This document shows positions 44,427-52,719 of a stretch of DNA of 64,000 nucleotides, piece by piece. The DNA lies in contig NZ_FOQO01000012.1 of the NCBI RefSeq assembly GCF_900113765.1, positions 62,001 through 126,000 of the forward strand. The letters run 5' to 3'. A program made the position numbers and the translations under genes. The notes beneath the pieces were generated by a model that did no database searches, had not been told where the DNA came from, and worked only from the letters and a program-made list of their open reading frames with translations. How positions within the stretch are numbered: position 1 is the first letter of the stretch; each line of letters starts with the position of its first letter. The DNA comes from Parapedobacter indicus. GTDB lineage: Bacteria > Bacteroidota > Bacteroidia > Sphingobacteriales > Sphingobacteriaceae.

Positions 44427-46163
44427 TTATTGTGCTTGCTTTTCGTTAAATGTCTTTAGTCCTTGTTCCAAATATGCGAGAAATTTCTGTTTGTTGAATT
44501 CGGCGCCGATCGGAGGCGATACCAGCAATTCTTCATCCGGCGAATACAGCACGTAGTAGGGCTGCGAAATCGAGTTGAAGCGTGCGGCCTGCAGGTGCAT
44601 AAATTTTTTGCCAACGGTATTCACCTGCCGTTTGAGTACGTCGGAATAGAATTGCTCTTCCTTGGGCAATTCCTGCCGCTCATCGGTATACAACGATACC
44701 ACGATGTATTCATTGCGAAGCAGGTTGTCTATCGGCGGGTCTACCCATACGTTGTTTTCCATTTCGCGGCAATTAACGCATCCATGCCCCGTGAAATCCA
44801 GGAACAGTGGCTTATTCACCTGCTTGGCGTAGGCTAAGGCTTCGTCGTAGTCGAGAAATCCATCGATGTCATTGGGCACATGGAGCGGGATATCGGCATA
44901 TTTCTTTACCGCGGGCATACCCGCCGCCGTGCCTGTCGCCGCCGTACCCATCGAAACCGTACGTTGATCATAGGTAGCCACACGGAAATCCTGCGTATGC
45001 ATGGGCGGTACCAACCCGCTGATCACCTTCAGCGGCGCACCCCACAGGCCCGGCACCATGTACAGCGCAAAGGCAAAGAAGCCCCCTGCCAGGAAGAGCC
45101 GCGTAAGCGATACATAAGGCAAATCCGAATCGTGTGATAACTTGATTTTACCCAACAGGTAAAATCCAGTGAAGGCGGCAATGACAATCCATAACACAAG
45201 GAAGACCTCGCGATCCAGTATACGCCAGTGGTATACCAAATCTGCCGTAGACAGGAATTTGAGTGCCAGCGCGATTTCCAGAAAGCCCAGTACAACTTTT
45301 ACGGAATTTAACCAACCGCCAGACTTGGGAAGCGAGGTGAGCCAATTGGGAAATACCGCAAATACCGTAAACACCATCGCTAGCGCCAGCGAAAAGCCAA
45401 ACATGCCAATAACCGGACCGAGGTAGTTGCCCGTTTGGTTCACCAATACGATGACGCTGCCGATGATTGGGCCGGTGCAGGAAAAAGATACCACGGCCAG
45501 GGTGGCTGCCATGAAGAAGATGCCAACCCATCCCCGGGCATCTGATTTCGAGTCTACCGTATTGACGAATGAGCTGGGTAGGGTAATCTCAAATGCACCT
45601 AAAAACGAAATGCCAAAAATGAGCAATATCGCAAAGATAAAGAGGTTGAATATGCCGTTGGTAGCCAGTTCATTGAGAGCGCTGGCGCCGAAGAGGATGG
45701 TCACCAGTAACCCCAAAAGTACGTAGATAACAATGATGGATAGGCCGTATAACAACGCTCCACGGATGCCTTTTCCTTTGGTTTCCGCCCGCTTGGTAAA
45801 AAAGCTGACGGTGAGGGGAATCATTGGGTAGATACAGGGCATTACAATGGCGAGAAACCCGCCCAGAAAGCCGGCTACGAAGATGCCCCAAAGCGACTCA
45901 GGCGTATCGGTTGTCCGTACCGGTGTTGCTACGGATGTCTGTGTGTCTCCCGGTGCGGTTGCAGCGGTATCTTGACCATCGGTAAATACCACATCTTCCG
46001 GCACGTCCATCAGGGTATCGTCGCCCAATTCAACGGAGGTATCCTGCCCGTCTGTAAACACTACGTCGTCAAAATTGAGCAACGTATCTTGAGCGAAGCC
46101 ATGCGGCACGCCCGTAAAGACCATACCCAACAGGAATGATAAAACAAGAATAAGGTGCCTCAT
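44427..46163 (-). CDS. dsbD: Thiol:disulfide interchange protein DsbD, membrane and thioredoxin domains
   Basis: A 578-aa protein with a signal peptide, a linker of ~65 residues, eight membrane helices carrying the redox Cys pair (VMPCIYPM near 107-114 and FSCTGPIIG near 220-228), and a C-terminal thioredoxin-like domain with GHGCVNCREME near 470-480. It passes electrons from cytoplasmic thioredoxin to the periplasm. The N-terminal alpha domain of classical DsbD is missing but is encoded by the preceding gene, 25 bp upstream. The linker contains VVFTDGQDT twice (about residues 34-42 and 59-67). Confidence 0.93.
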   Translation of the reverse strand: MRHLILVLSFLLGMVFTGVPHGFAQDTLLNFDDVVFTDGQDTSVELGDDTLMDVPEDVVFTDGQDTAATAPGDTQTSVATPVRTTDTPESLWGIFVAGFLGGFLAIVMPCIYPMIPLTVSFFTKRAETKGKGIRGALLYGLSIIVIYVLLGLLVTILFGASALNELATNGIFNLFIFAILLIFGISFLGAFEITLPSSFVNTVDSKSDARGWVGIFFMAATLAVVSFSCTGPIIGSVIVLVNQTGNYLGPVIGMFGFSLALAMVFTVFAVFPNWLTSLPKSGGWLNSVKVVLGFLEIALALKFLSTADLVYHWRILDREVFLVLWIVIAAFTGFYLLGKIKLSHDSDLPYVSLTRLFLAGGFFAFALYMVPGLWGAPLKVISGLVPPMHTQDFRVATYDQRTVSMGTAATGTAAGMPAVKKYADIPLHVPNDIDGFLDYDEALAYAKQVNKPLFLDFTGHGCVNCREMENNVWVDPPIDNLLRNEYIVVSLYTDERQELPKEEQFYSDVLKRQVNTVGKKFMHLQAARFNSISQPYYVLYSPDEELLVSPPIGAEFNKQKFLAYLEQGLKTFNEKQAQ

Positions 46164-46188
46164 GAATTCGTATTATACGTACCGCTAC

Positions 46189-46641
46189 TTATTTTACCGC
46201 TACGGCAAACGTGACTTCGTCGGGAGGGAGGCAGCGTTCAGCGTCGCACGCCATATACTCAACAGCACCTTTGACCGTGGTTTGCCCTTTCTTCAGCTTC
46301 ACCTTTTGCTGAAATACCACTTCTTTGTCGAAATACCCTACATCCATCTTAAACACCTCCTCGTGTTTCACCTTGGGTTTGGGTTCGGCGGTTTTGCCGA
46401 CCAACGTAAAATCGCCCGAAGGTGTAAACGTGAAGCTGGTTTTAATGGGGCCTCCTTCTTCCACATGCTGAGAATAGATATGCCATCCGTTGTCCATGGT
46501 GGCCTTCATGAAAACAACGGCTTCGTCTTTACTGATTTTCTTCGCCCCAAACTGCCATTTTACCGGTCGTTCAATCTGCGCCGAAACACCGGTGACCGCT
46601 AGTAAAAAAACAACGGCCGTCATTAAAAAATTCTTCGTCAT
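46189..46641 (-). CDS. Stand-alone DsbD N-terminal (alpha) domain protein
   Basis: A 150-aa periplasmic protein with a signal peptide (MTKNFLMTAVVFLLAVTGVSAQ). The mature part matches the DsbD alpha domain: VKWQFGAKKISKDEAVVFMKATMDNGWHIYSQ and the redox pair in VEYMACDAERCLPPDEVTF (Cys-4-Cys). It would take electrons from the thioredoxin domain of DsbD and pass them to TlpA-type substrates. The frame can open at a TTG two codons earlier; I use the ATG at 46641. First gene of the operon, behind a consensus promoter. Confidence 0.88.
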   Translation of the reverse strand: MTKNFLMTAVVFLLAVTGVSAQIERPVKWQFGAKKISKDEAVVFMKATMDNGWHIYSQHVEEGGPIKTSFTFTPSGDFTLVGKTAEPKPKVKHEEVFKMDVGYFDKEVVFQQKVKLKKGQTTVKGAVEYMACDAERCLPPDEVTFAVAVK

Positions 46642-46730
46642 AATCAACTATGTTACATGTAAATTATAGGAATAAGACCTTGCTTTCTTAAGGAGGTTTA
46701 ATCCCATGAGCTTGTCAGGTGTTTGGCCTG

Positions 46731-46760
46731 CAAAGTTAAGCAATTTCGCTCAAATGACAA
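46731..46760 (-). promoter_or_regulatory. Promoter of the dsbD-pfkA operon
   Basis: On the minus strand TTG (46758-46760), 19-bp spacer, TAACTTTG (46731-46738), about 90 nt before the ATG at 46641. The -33 element lies inside the 3' end of birA. Confidence 0.7.
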
Positions 46761-47520
46761 AGGCGATTTCCTTGATATCAAAATCAACCGTATGATGATT
46801 GAAATCAACCTGCAGCCGCCCGGTTTCCGTTACTCCGCTCAATACACCGTTTACACGCACGCCATCTACAAGGAACGGATGCAACTCACCCAACCGGTAG
46901 AGGTGTTGCGTATAAAATGCCAGTTGGGCATCATATGTTCCGTTTTTCAGCCCCTGGTAGCTTCGCTCAACGTACCGGCAAAGATCGGTCATTAATTCAG
47001 TCAGATCGCAATCTGTATGTAAAATTTGTTTGACGGAAGCCGTGTGCGCACCGATCGCAGGGGAGAACTCGGTCTGATTCACGTTGATGCCAATCCCGAC
47101 AACGGCCGATTTCCAGATTTTCCCTTGGAGGATATTTTCAATGAGTATACCGCCGATTTTCCGGTCGCCGACATACATGTCGTTGGGCCATTTTATCGTT
47201 ACAGGTGTTTGAAGCAACGATTCCAACCATTGGGCCAATGCGACGCTGATGGCGACCGTTAGGCGGAATTGATGCTTGGGATCCAGGAAGGAAGGCATAA
47301 GGAGAAGGCTGAACGTGAGGTTTTTGCCGGGCTCACTTTGCCACGCGGTTCCCTGCTGACCCCTGCCGGCATACTGCTCAACTGCCATTATTACAGTGCC
47401 TTCACGAAGTGGCGTGGATTTTGACAGTTCATCTTTTAGGTATTCATTGGTAGAAGGTACCCGCTGTAATGTAATAACATTTCGACCATCAAATAATCCC
47501 GAAAATGTGTTACTTTGCAA
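46750..47520 (-). CDS. birA: Biotin--[acetyl-CoA-carboxylase] ligase
   Basis: BirA attaches biotin to the carrier domain of acetyl-CoA carboxylase. The 256-aa protein is the single-domain type lacking the N-terminal DNA-binding domain. Motifs: VPSTNEYLKDEL near residues 21-32, biotin loop AVEQYAGRGQQGTAWQSEPGKNLTFSLLL near 46-75, VTIKWPNDMYVGDRKIGGILIE near 106-127 and VGIGINVNQTEF. No ATG exists before the S-T-N motif; the frame is closed by a TAA at 47533-47535, so translation probably begins at the TTG at 47520. Confidence 0.92.
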   Translation of the reverse strand: MQSNTFSGLFDGRNVITLQRVPSTNEYLKDELSKSTPLREGTVIMAVEQYAGRGQQGTAWQSEPGKNLTFSLLLMPSFLDPKHQFRLTVAISVALAQWLESLLQTPVTIKWPNDMYVGDRKIGGILIENILQGKIWKSAVVGIGINVNQTEFSPAIGAHTASVKQILHTDCDLTELMTDLCRYVERSYQGLKNGTYDAQLAFYTQHLYRLGELHPFLVDGVRVNGVLSGVTETGRLQVDFNHHTVDFDIKEIAFVI

Positions 47521-47571
47521 TACGAAATAAAGTTAAAGGGGTAATAGTGCCCAAAACTATAATTATTTTTA

Positions 47572-47946
47572 ATGATAAAAAACAAAAAATCAGTCTTATC
47601 AGCCCGTTTATCGGAGGTAGTGATCCACGGTATGCAAGAGAAGAAGGGGAATGAGATTGTGCGGCTTGATTTGAGGAACATCCGTAGTTCGGTTTCTGAT
47701 TATTTTGTAATTTGCCACGCAGATTCGGCTACACAAGTCAATGCGCTGGCCAGAAGTGTCGAAGAAGAAGTGTTTAAAGCACTGAACCAGGAGCCCTGGC
47801 GTAAAGAAGGGCTTGAACATGGAGAATGGATATTGCTTGACTTTGTAGACGTGGTCGTACACATTTTCAAGACCGACAAACGAAAATTTTACGGCATAGA
47901 AGACCTTTGGGGCGATGCAGAATTAGAATATTATCAAAGTGCGTAA
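47572..47946 (+). CDS. rsfS: Ribosomal silencing factor RsfS
   Basis: RsfS binds ribosomal protein uL14 on the 50S subunit and blocks subunit joining under starvation. The 124-aa product shows IVRLDLRNIRSSVSDYFVICHADSATQVNALARSVEEEVFKAL (28-70) and GEWILLDFVDVVVHIFKTDKRKFYGIEDLWGDAE (85-118), the complete family pattern. It is divergent from birA and followed by ftsH; a TTACTTTG sequence at 47510-47517 may be its promoter. Confidence 0.95.
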   Translation: MIKNKKSVLSARLSEVVIHGMQEKKGNEIVRLDLRNIRSSVSDYFVICHADSATQVNALARSVEEEVFKALNQEPWRKEGLEHGEWILLDFVDVVVHIFKTDKRKFYGIEDLWGDAELEYYQSA

Positions 47947-47980
47947 TATAAGTGAGCGTAAACAAAAGAGAAGAACAGGT

Positions 47981-50068
47981 ATGCCTAACGGACCCAATAA
48001 AATAAAAAGAGTACCCAACAAAAAAGTGACACCCAAGCCACCACGATTCAACATTATGTGGCTGTGGGTGGCGATGATTTTTGGCTTTTTTGCGCTGCAA
48101 TACATGTTCAGTGACGACAAAGCCAAGCAGATCACCTACCAGGAGTTTGAGGAGAAAATGCTGAAACCGGGTGATGTAGAGCGTCTGATCGCCTACAAAC
48201 GGAATGAGTTGTTTTTTGTCGAAGTATTTATCAAAAAAGATCGGCTTTCCGATCCAAAATATAAGGATGTACAGCCCAACTCGAACGGACTGACGCTTAC
48301 ACCGTCGTCGGGCCCCCAATATTTCTTTACGGATGGCTCCTACGATGCGCTGGAACGTAAGCTGAGTGAAGCGCAGCAGGATGTGGAGGCGAGTGAACAG
48401 GTCTCGCTGCGGTTGGAAGACCGTACCAATGCGTGGACGGGCTGGATTTTTTCCATCATGTTGCCGCTGGTGCTGATTATCGTATTCTGGATTTTTATCA
48501 TGCGGCGCATGGGCGGTGGTGGTGCGGGCCCCGGCGGACAGATTTTCAATATCGGCAAGTCTAAAGCCACCTTGTTTGACAAAGAGTCACAAGTGGCCAT
48601 TACCTTCAGCGATGTGGCCGGCCTGGAAGAAGCGAAACAGGAAGTGATGGAAATCGTGGATTTCCTCAAAAATCCGAAGAAGTACACCAATCTGGGCGGT
48701 AAAATCCCCAAAGGGGCGCTTTTGGTGGGATCGCCGGGAACCGGTAAGACGCTGTTGGCAAAAGCTGTTGCAGGCGAGGCGCAGGTACCCTTTTTCTCGC
48801 TGTCGGGATCGGATTTCGTGGAGATGTTTGTGGGTGTGGGCGCATCGCGCGTGCGCGATCTGTTCCGCCAGGCGAAAGACAAAGCACCGTGTATCATCTT
48901 CATCGATGAGATCGATGCAATCGGGCGTGCCCGGGGTAAAAACAGCGTGATGGGCGGTAATGACGAGCGGGAAAATACACTGAACCAGTTGTTGGTCGAA
49001 ATGGACGGCTTTGGCACCGACTCGGGGATTATTATTATGGCAGCCACCAATAGGCCCGACGTGCTGGATTCGGCACTCTTGCGGCCTGGACGGTTCGACC
49101 GGCAGATATCCATCGATAAACCGGATTTGGTAGGGCGCGAGCAGATTTTCAAAGTGCACCTCAAGCCTTTGAAGCTGGCGGCTGAGGTAGATGCCAAAAA
49201 GTTGTCGGCACAAACACCGGGCTTTGCCGGCGCCGAAATTGCCAACGTGTGTAACGAGGCAGCCCTGATTGCTGCCCGGCGCAATAAAGCTTCCATTGAC
49301 ATGCAGGATTTCCAGGATGCAATCGATCGGGTAATCGGCGGACTGGAAAAGAAGAACAAAATCATCTCACCCGAGGAAAAACGAATCGTGGCTTTCCACG
49401 AAGCAGGCCACGCCATTGCCGGCTGGTTTCTGGAACATGCAGACCCCTTGGTGAAGGTGTCTATCGTGCCCCGGGGAGTGGCTGCATTGGGCTACGCCCA
49501 ATACCTGCCCAAAGAACAGTTTTTGTACACCACCGAGCAATTGGTCGATGGAATGTGCATGACCATGGGCGGGCGCGTGGCTGAAGATATCACCTTCGGT
49601 AAAATCTCCACGGGCGCTCAGAACGACCTGGAACGTATTACAAAATTGGCGTATGCCATGGTCGCTGTATACGGCATGAACCCGAAAGTGGGAAATATTT
49701 CATTCAACGACAGTCAGGAAAACCAATTCCAACGGCCGTATTCCGAAAAAACAGCCGAATTGATCGATGAGGAAGTCCGTGGATTGATTGCAGACATTTA
49801 CGAAAAAACCAGGAAATTGCTGCTCGACAAACAGGATGGTCTCATTGCACTGGCCGAGAAACTGCTCGAAAGGGAAATCCTTTTCCAGGCAGACTTGGAA
49901 GAGATCCTCGGCAAACGTCCGTTTGATCACCGCACCACCTATGACGAGTTTGTAAACGGAGAGGGTGATGGCGATCAGCGTAAGGCCGCAGAAGGATTGG
50001 TGCACGACGGCGTAGGGGACAACTCCGGTACATTTGATAATAAATCGTCAGAAGAGGATACGCAGTAG
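47981..50068 (+). CDS. ftsH: ATP-dependent zinc metalloprotease FtsH
   Basis: FtsH is the membrane-anchored AAA+ protease that degrades misfolded membrane proteins and short-lived regulators. The start [15 protein letters not shown] at 47981 is preferred over 47939, which overlaps rsfS. Two membrane helices lie near 25-43 and 145-170, the AAA domain has Walker [19 protein letters not shown], Walker [13 protein letters not shown] and the second region [21 protein letters not shown], and the protease carries HEAGH zinc ligands. The acidic C-terminal tail is typical of Bacteroidetes. Confidence 0.97.
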   Translation: MPNGPNKIKRVPNKKVTPKPPRFNIMWLWVAMIFGFFALQYMFSDDKAKQITYQEFEEKMLKPGDVERLIAYKRNELFFVEVFIKKDRLSDPKYKDVQPNSNGLTLTPSSGPQYFFTDGSYDALERKLSEAQQDVEASEQVSLRLEDRTNAWTGWIFSIMLPLVLIIVFWIFIMRRMGGGGAGPGGQIFNIGKSKATLFDKESQVAITFSDVAGLEEAKQEVMEIVDFLKNPKKYTNLGGKIPKGALLVGSPGTGKTLLAKAVAGEAQVPFFSLSGSDFVEMFVGVGASRVRDLFRQAKDKAPCIIFIDEIDAIGRARGKNSVMGGNDERENTLNQLLVEMDGFGTDSGIIIMAATNRPDVLDSALLRPGRFDRQISIDKPDLVGREQIFKVHLKPLKLAAEVDAKKLSAQTPGFAGAEIANVCNEAALIAARRNKASIDMQDFQDAIDRVIGGLEKKNKIISPEEKRIVAFHEAGHAIAGWFLEHADPLVKVSIVPRGVAALGYAQYLPKEQFLYTTEQLVDGMCMTMGGRVAEDITFGKISTGAQNDLERITKLAYAMVAVYGMNPKVGNISFNDSQENQFQRPYSEKTAELIDEEVRGLIADIYEKTRKLLLDKQDGLIALAEKLLEREILFQADLEEILGKRPFDHRTTYDEFVNGEGDGDQRKAAEGLVHDGVGDNSGTFDNKSSEEDTQ

Positions 50069-50080
50069 ACCGCTGCATCG

Positions 50081-50737
50081 ATGCAAAAGAATGTAAAAAA
50101 TACGACGGCCAAGGAGCAGATGCTGAAAAAAATACGGCATGCCCTGCTCCAAAAGCGGGAGCATCCGTATCCGAATTTCGAGGAAACGGCCCTCCACGTT
50201 CGCGAGACTGATCCGATGGACATTCTTTTTGCACAGCGGTTAACAGCCGTTGCCGGCAAATTCGTCTATTGCGAAGATGAAGTGAGTTGCATTGAGAATC
50301 TCCTTTCCCTCGCCGAGCAGGAGAAGCTTCGGAAAATGTACGCCTGGGAGCCTGCCGTCCAGCAGTTGCTTGACAGGTATGAATTTCCATTTTTTCGCAC
50401 GGAAAAGGATTTTATGGAGGCCGAAGCCGGAATCACCACCTGCGAAGCGCTAATTGCACGCTCTGGCAGTATTTTGGTAAGCAACGGCAACGCAGGGGGG
50501 CGTCGATTAACGATTTATCCCAGTATTCACGTGGTGATCGCGTACACCTCACAGTTGGTGATGGATATTAAAGATGGTTTGTCCCTCATGCAACACAAAT
50601 ATGGAGAAGCGTTGCCCTCGCTGATCAGTGTCGTCACCGGGCCCAGTCGCACGGCAGATATTGAAAAAACCCTGGTATTGGGAGCACATGGCCCCAAAGA
50701 GCTGTATGTGTTTCTGCTTGAAGACCGGATAAGCTAA
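50081..50737 (+). CDS. LUD-domain protein (LutC/YkgG-like)
   Basis: A 218-aa cytoplasmic protein of the LUD family. Key parts are AGITTCEALIARSGSILVSN near 127-146, LTIYPSIHVVIAYTSQLVMDIKDGL near 153-177 and SVVTGPSRTADIEKTLVLGAHGPKELYVFLLED (185-215), the most conserved LUD segment. In lactate operons LutC works with LutA and LutB; these are absent here, so the role is open. It begins 13 bp after ftsH. Confidence 0.88.
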   Translation: MQKNVKNTTAKEQMLKKIRHALLQKREHPYPNFEETALHVRETDPMDILFAQRLTAVAGKFVYCEDEVSCIENLLSLAEQEKLRKMYAWEPAVQQLLDRYEFPFFRTEKDFMEAEAGITTCEALIARSGSILVSNGNAGGRRLTIYPSIHVVIAYTSQLVMDIKDGLSLMQHKYGEALPSLISVVTGPSRTADIEKTLVLGAHGPKELYVFLLEDRIS

Positions 50738-50769
50738 ATTTCGCGGCGAACAATTACTAATTTATTTAG

Positions 50770-50777
50770 TAACTTTG
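50770..50777 (+). promoter_or_regulatory. -7 box directly before the radical SAM gene
   Basis: TAACTTTG ending 4 nt before the ATG at 50782, leaving almost no leader. Confidence 0.6.
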
Positions 50778-50781
50778 CTGT

Positions 50782-51861
50782 ATGGATACCATACAGAATT
50801 CCGACTATTTCAAAGGGCGTGGTGCGCAGGTCAATACACACAATAAATTTGCGGCCCAACGGTATGTAGCGGAACACATCGAAGGACTTGATGAAGAATT
50901 TTTGGAAGACTCAAACACCCAACTCATCGAAGAGCATCCCAAAAAGATTATCAGTGCCAACGACAGTCCCGATCTTCCCATGGGGTATTCGCTCAATCCG
51001 TATCAGGGATGCGAGCATGGCTGTATCTATTGCTACGCACGCAATGCGCATGAATATTGGGGGTACAGCGCCGGACTGGATTTTGAGCGAAAAATCATTG
51101 TCAAGCGGAATGCCGCGGAAGTATTAGAACGGCAATTCAACGCCAAAAACTATCAGCCTCAAGTGATTATGCTGTCGGGAAATACCGATTGTTATCAGCC
51201 CATCGAACGGAAACTGAAAATTACGCGGGCGGTATTGGAGGTGATGCTGAAATACCGGCATCCGGTGTCCATTATCAGCAAAAATGGCCTGATCCTGCGC
51301 GACCTTGACATCCTGCGCGAAATGGCTGGGCTCGGGCTCGTACAGGTTGCCATCTCGCTCAACTCGCTGAACGAAGAGCTGCGCCAGAAAATGGAACCGC
51401 GCACGATTACTGCCAAGGGCAGACTGAAGGTAATTCAAGCCCTTAGCGGAGCCGGGATCCCTGTTATGATCATGTGCGCACCCATCGTGCCAGGCCTTAA
51501 CAGCGATGAGATGCCCGAGGTTATTAAAGCCGCTGCCGAGCACGGCGCCCGGGGAGCGGGCTATACCATCGTCCGCTTAAATGGCGCAATCGGCGAGCTG
51601 TTTACCGACTGGGTGCATAAGGCGTATCCCGACAGGGCGGAGAAGGTGTTGCATAGCATTGAGGCCTGCCATGGAGGGAAACTAAACGATAGCCGATGGG
51701 GCACCAGGATGCGCGGTGAGGGCGAACTGGCGTCGAGCATCCGGCAGCTGTTCAAGGTGAGCGTCAAACGGTATATGCCATCCACACCGATGCCCGATCT
51801 GCGGCTCGATTTATTTGCACCGCAGCGCGGCAGGCAGCTGAATTTGTTTTCCGCTGGCTAA
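50782..51861 (+). CDS. PA0069-family radical SAM protein
   Basis: A 359-aa radical SAM enzyme of the SplB-like PA0069 family. The N-terminus DYFKGRGAQVNTHNKFAAQRYV is typical, and the 4Fe-4S cluster is held by Cys77, Cys81 and Cys84 in YQGCEHGCIYCYARNAHEYWG. Further landmarks are VIMLSGNTDCYQPIERKLKITRAVLEV and GYTIVRLNGAIGELFTDW. No substrate is established for the family. It is read from its own promoter with virtually no 5' leader. Confidence 0.93.
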   Translation: MDTIQNSDYFKGRGAQVNTHNKFAAQRYVAEHIEGLDEEFLEDSNTQLIEEHPKKIISANDSPDLPMGYSLNPYQGCEHGCIYCYARNAHEYWGYSAGLDFERKIIVKRNAAEVLERQFNAKNYQPQVIMLSGNTDCYQPIERKLKITRAVLEVMLKYRHPVSIISKNGLILRDLDILREMAGLGLVQVAISLNSLNEELRQKMEPRTITAKGRLKVIQALSGAGIPVMIMCAPIVPGLNSDEMPEVIKAAAEHGARGAGYTIVRLNGAIGELFTDWVHKAYPDRAEKVLHSIEACHGGKLNDSRWGTRMRGEGELASSIRQLFKVSVKRYMPSTPMPDLRLDLFAPQRGRQLNLFSAG

Positions 51862-51914
51862 GCTGTCTCGCATGTCCGATATTTTTTCTTACTTTCGGCA
51901 CAAGATTACCCAAC

Positions 51915-52538
51915 ATGAGAGAATATTTGATCAATACGCCCGTGGCGAGCATTATTTTTGCCTTTACCATCGTCACCAGCATTTATACGTTTTCAAACCC
52001 CCACCTTTTCGAAAAGTTTATGCTGCACCCTTATCGGGTAAGCAGGGGCCAGCGGCTGTATACCTTGCTCACCAGTGGACTGATTCACCGCGACTGGGGG
52101 CACTTGTTATTCAACATGCTCACCTTCTATTTTTTTGGTTTTGCACTTGAATCCTTCTTCGTAAGCCTGAGTACATGGGGGCATCTCCAATTTGCGTTGC
52201 TCTATGTACTTGGTTTGGTGCTGAGTGACGTGCGTACCGTGTTCAAAGAACGCAGCAATCCGCACTACTACAGCTTGGGGGCGTCGGGAGCCATCAGCGC
52301 AGTATTGTTCAGCTTTATCCTCTTCCAGCCGAAGACCATGCTGGGCATTTTCTTTGTCATTCCCATGCCGGCCTGGTTGTTTGCCATCCTTTATTTGGGA
52401 TATTGCGTATGGGCATCGAAAAATGCCCGCGATAGCATCAACCACGATGCGCATTTCTACGGTGCCGTCTTTGGAATTGTGATGACAATTCTTTTCTATC
52501 CATGGGTCATTCAGCATTTTATCGGCCAGTTTACATAG
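51915..52538 (+). CDS. Rhomboid-family intramembrane serine protease
   Basis: A 207-aa protein with six hydrophobic segments. It shows HRDWGHLLFNMLTFYFFG (58-75), catalytic Ser124 in LGASGAISAVLFS and His180 in INHDAHFYGAVFG, giving the Ser-His dyad of rhomboid proteases that cut single-pass membrane proteins inside the bilayer. The L1-loop Trp-Arg motif is not obvious. It follows the radical SAM gene by 53 bp. The natural substrate is unknown. Confidence 0.92.
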   Translation: MREYLINTPVASIIFAFTIVTSIYTFSNPHLFEKFMLHPYRVSRGQRLYTLLTSGLIHRDWGHLLFNMLTFYFFGFALESFFVSLSTWGHLQFALLYVLGLVLSDVRTVFKERSNPHYYSLGASGAISAVLFSFILFQPKTMLGIFFVIPMPAWLFAILYLGYCVWASKNARDSINHDAHFYGAVFGIVMTILFYPWVIQHFIGQFT

Positions 52539-52563
52539 GGATACTTAGTTACGTAAGGGATGC

Positions 52564-52584
52564 TTAGTGTGTTCGAAACACTAA
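52564..52584. repeat. TTAGTGT/ACACTAA hairpin after the rhomboid gene
   Basis: TTAGTGT (52564-52570) and ACACTAA (52578-52584) pair perfectly around a 7-nt loop, 26 bp after the rhomboid stop. Without a T-run it is at best a weak terminator. Confidence 0.4.
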
Positions 52585-52638
52585 TTTAAGTTGCTTATAA
52601 TAAGATTTTTACATTTATTGCGGCAAGAAATTTCCGTA

Positions 52639-52657
52639 AATGTGATCCTGTCACATT
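52639..52657. promoter_or_regulatory. AATGTGA-N5-TCACATT palindrome before the symporter gene
   Basis: TGTGA (52641-52645), 5-bp spacer, TCACA (52651-52655), extended to a perfect 7-bp inverted repeat, 63 bp upstream of the symporter ATG. It resembles a CRP/FNR-family site, which usually has a 6-bp spacer in CRP sites, so the regulator is uncertain. Confidence 0.4.
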
Positions 52658-52719
52658 GCGATTGTTCCGATTAATATTTACATTAGCCAACTTTATAAAC
52701 TTATAGCAACAGCAGGCAA

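Noticed and set aside
48340-49416. A long minus-strand frame inside ftsH
   Set aside because: ftsH is complete with AAA and protease motifs; the antisense frame is Ser/Arg-rich and featureless.
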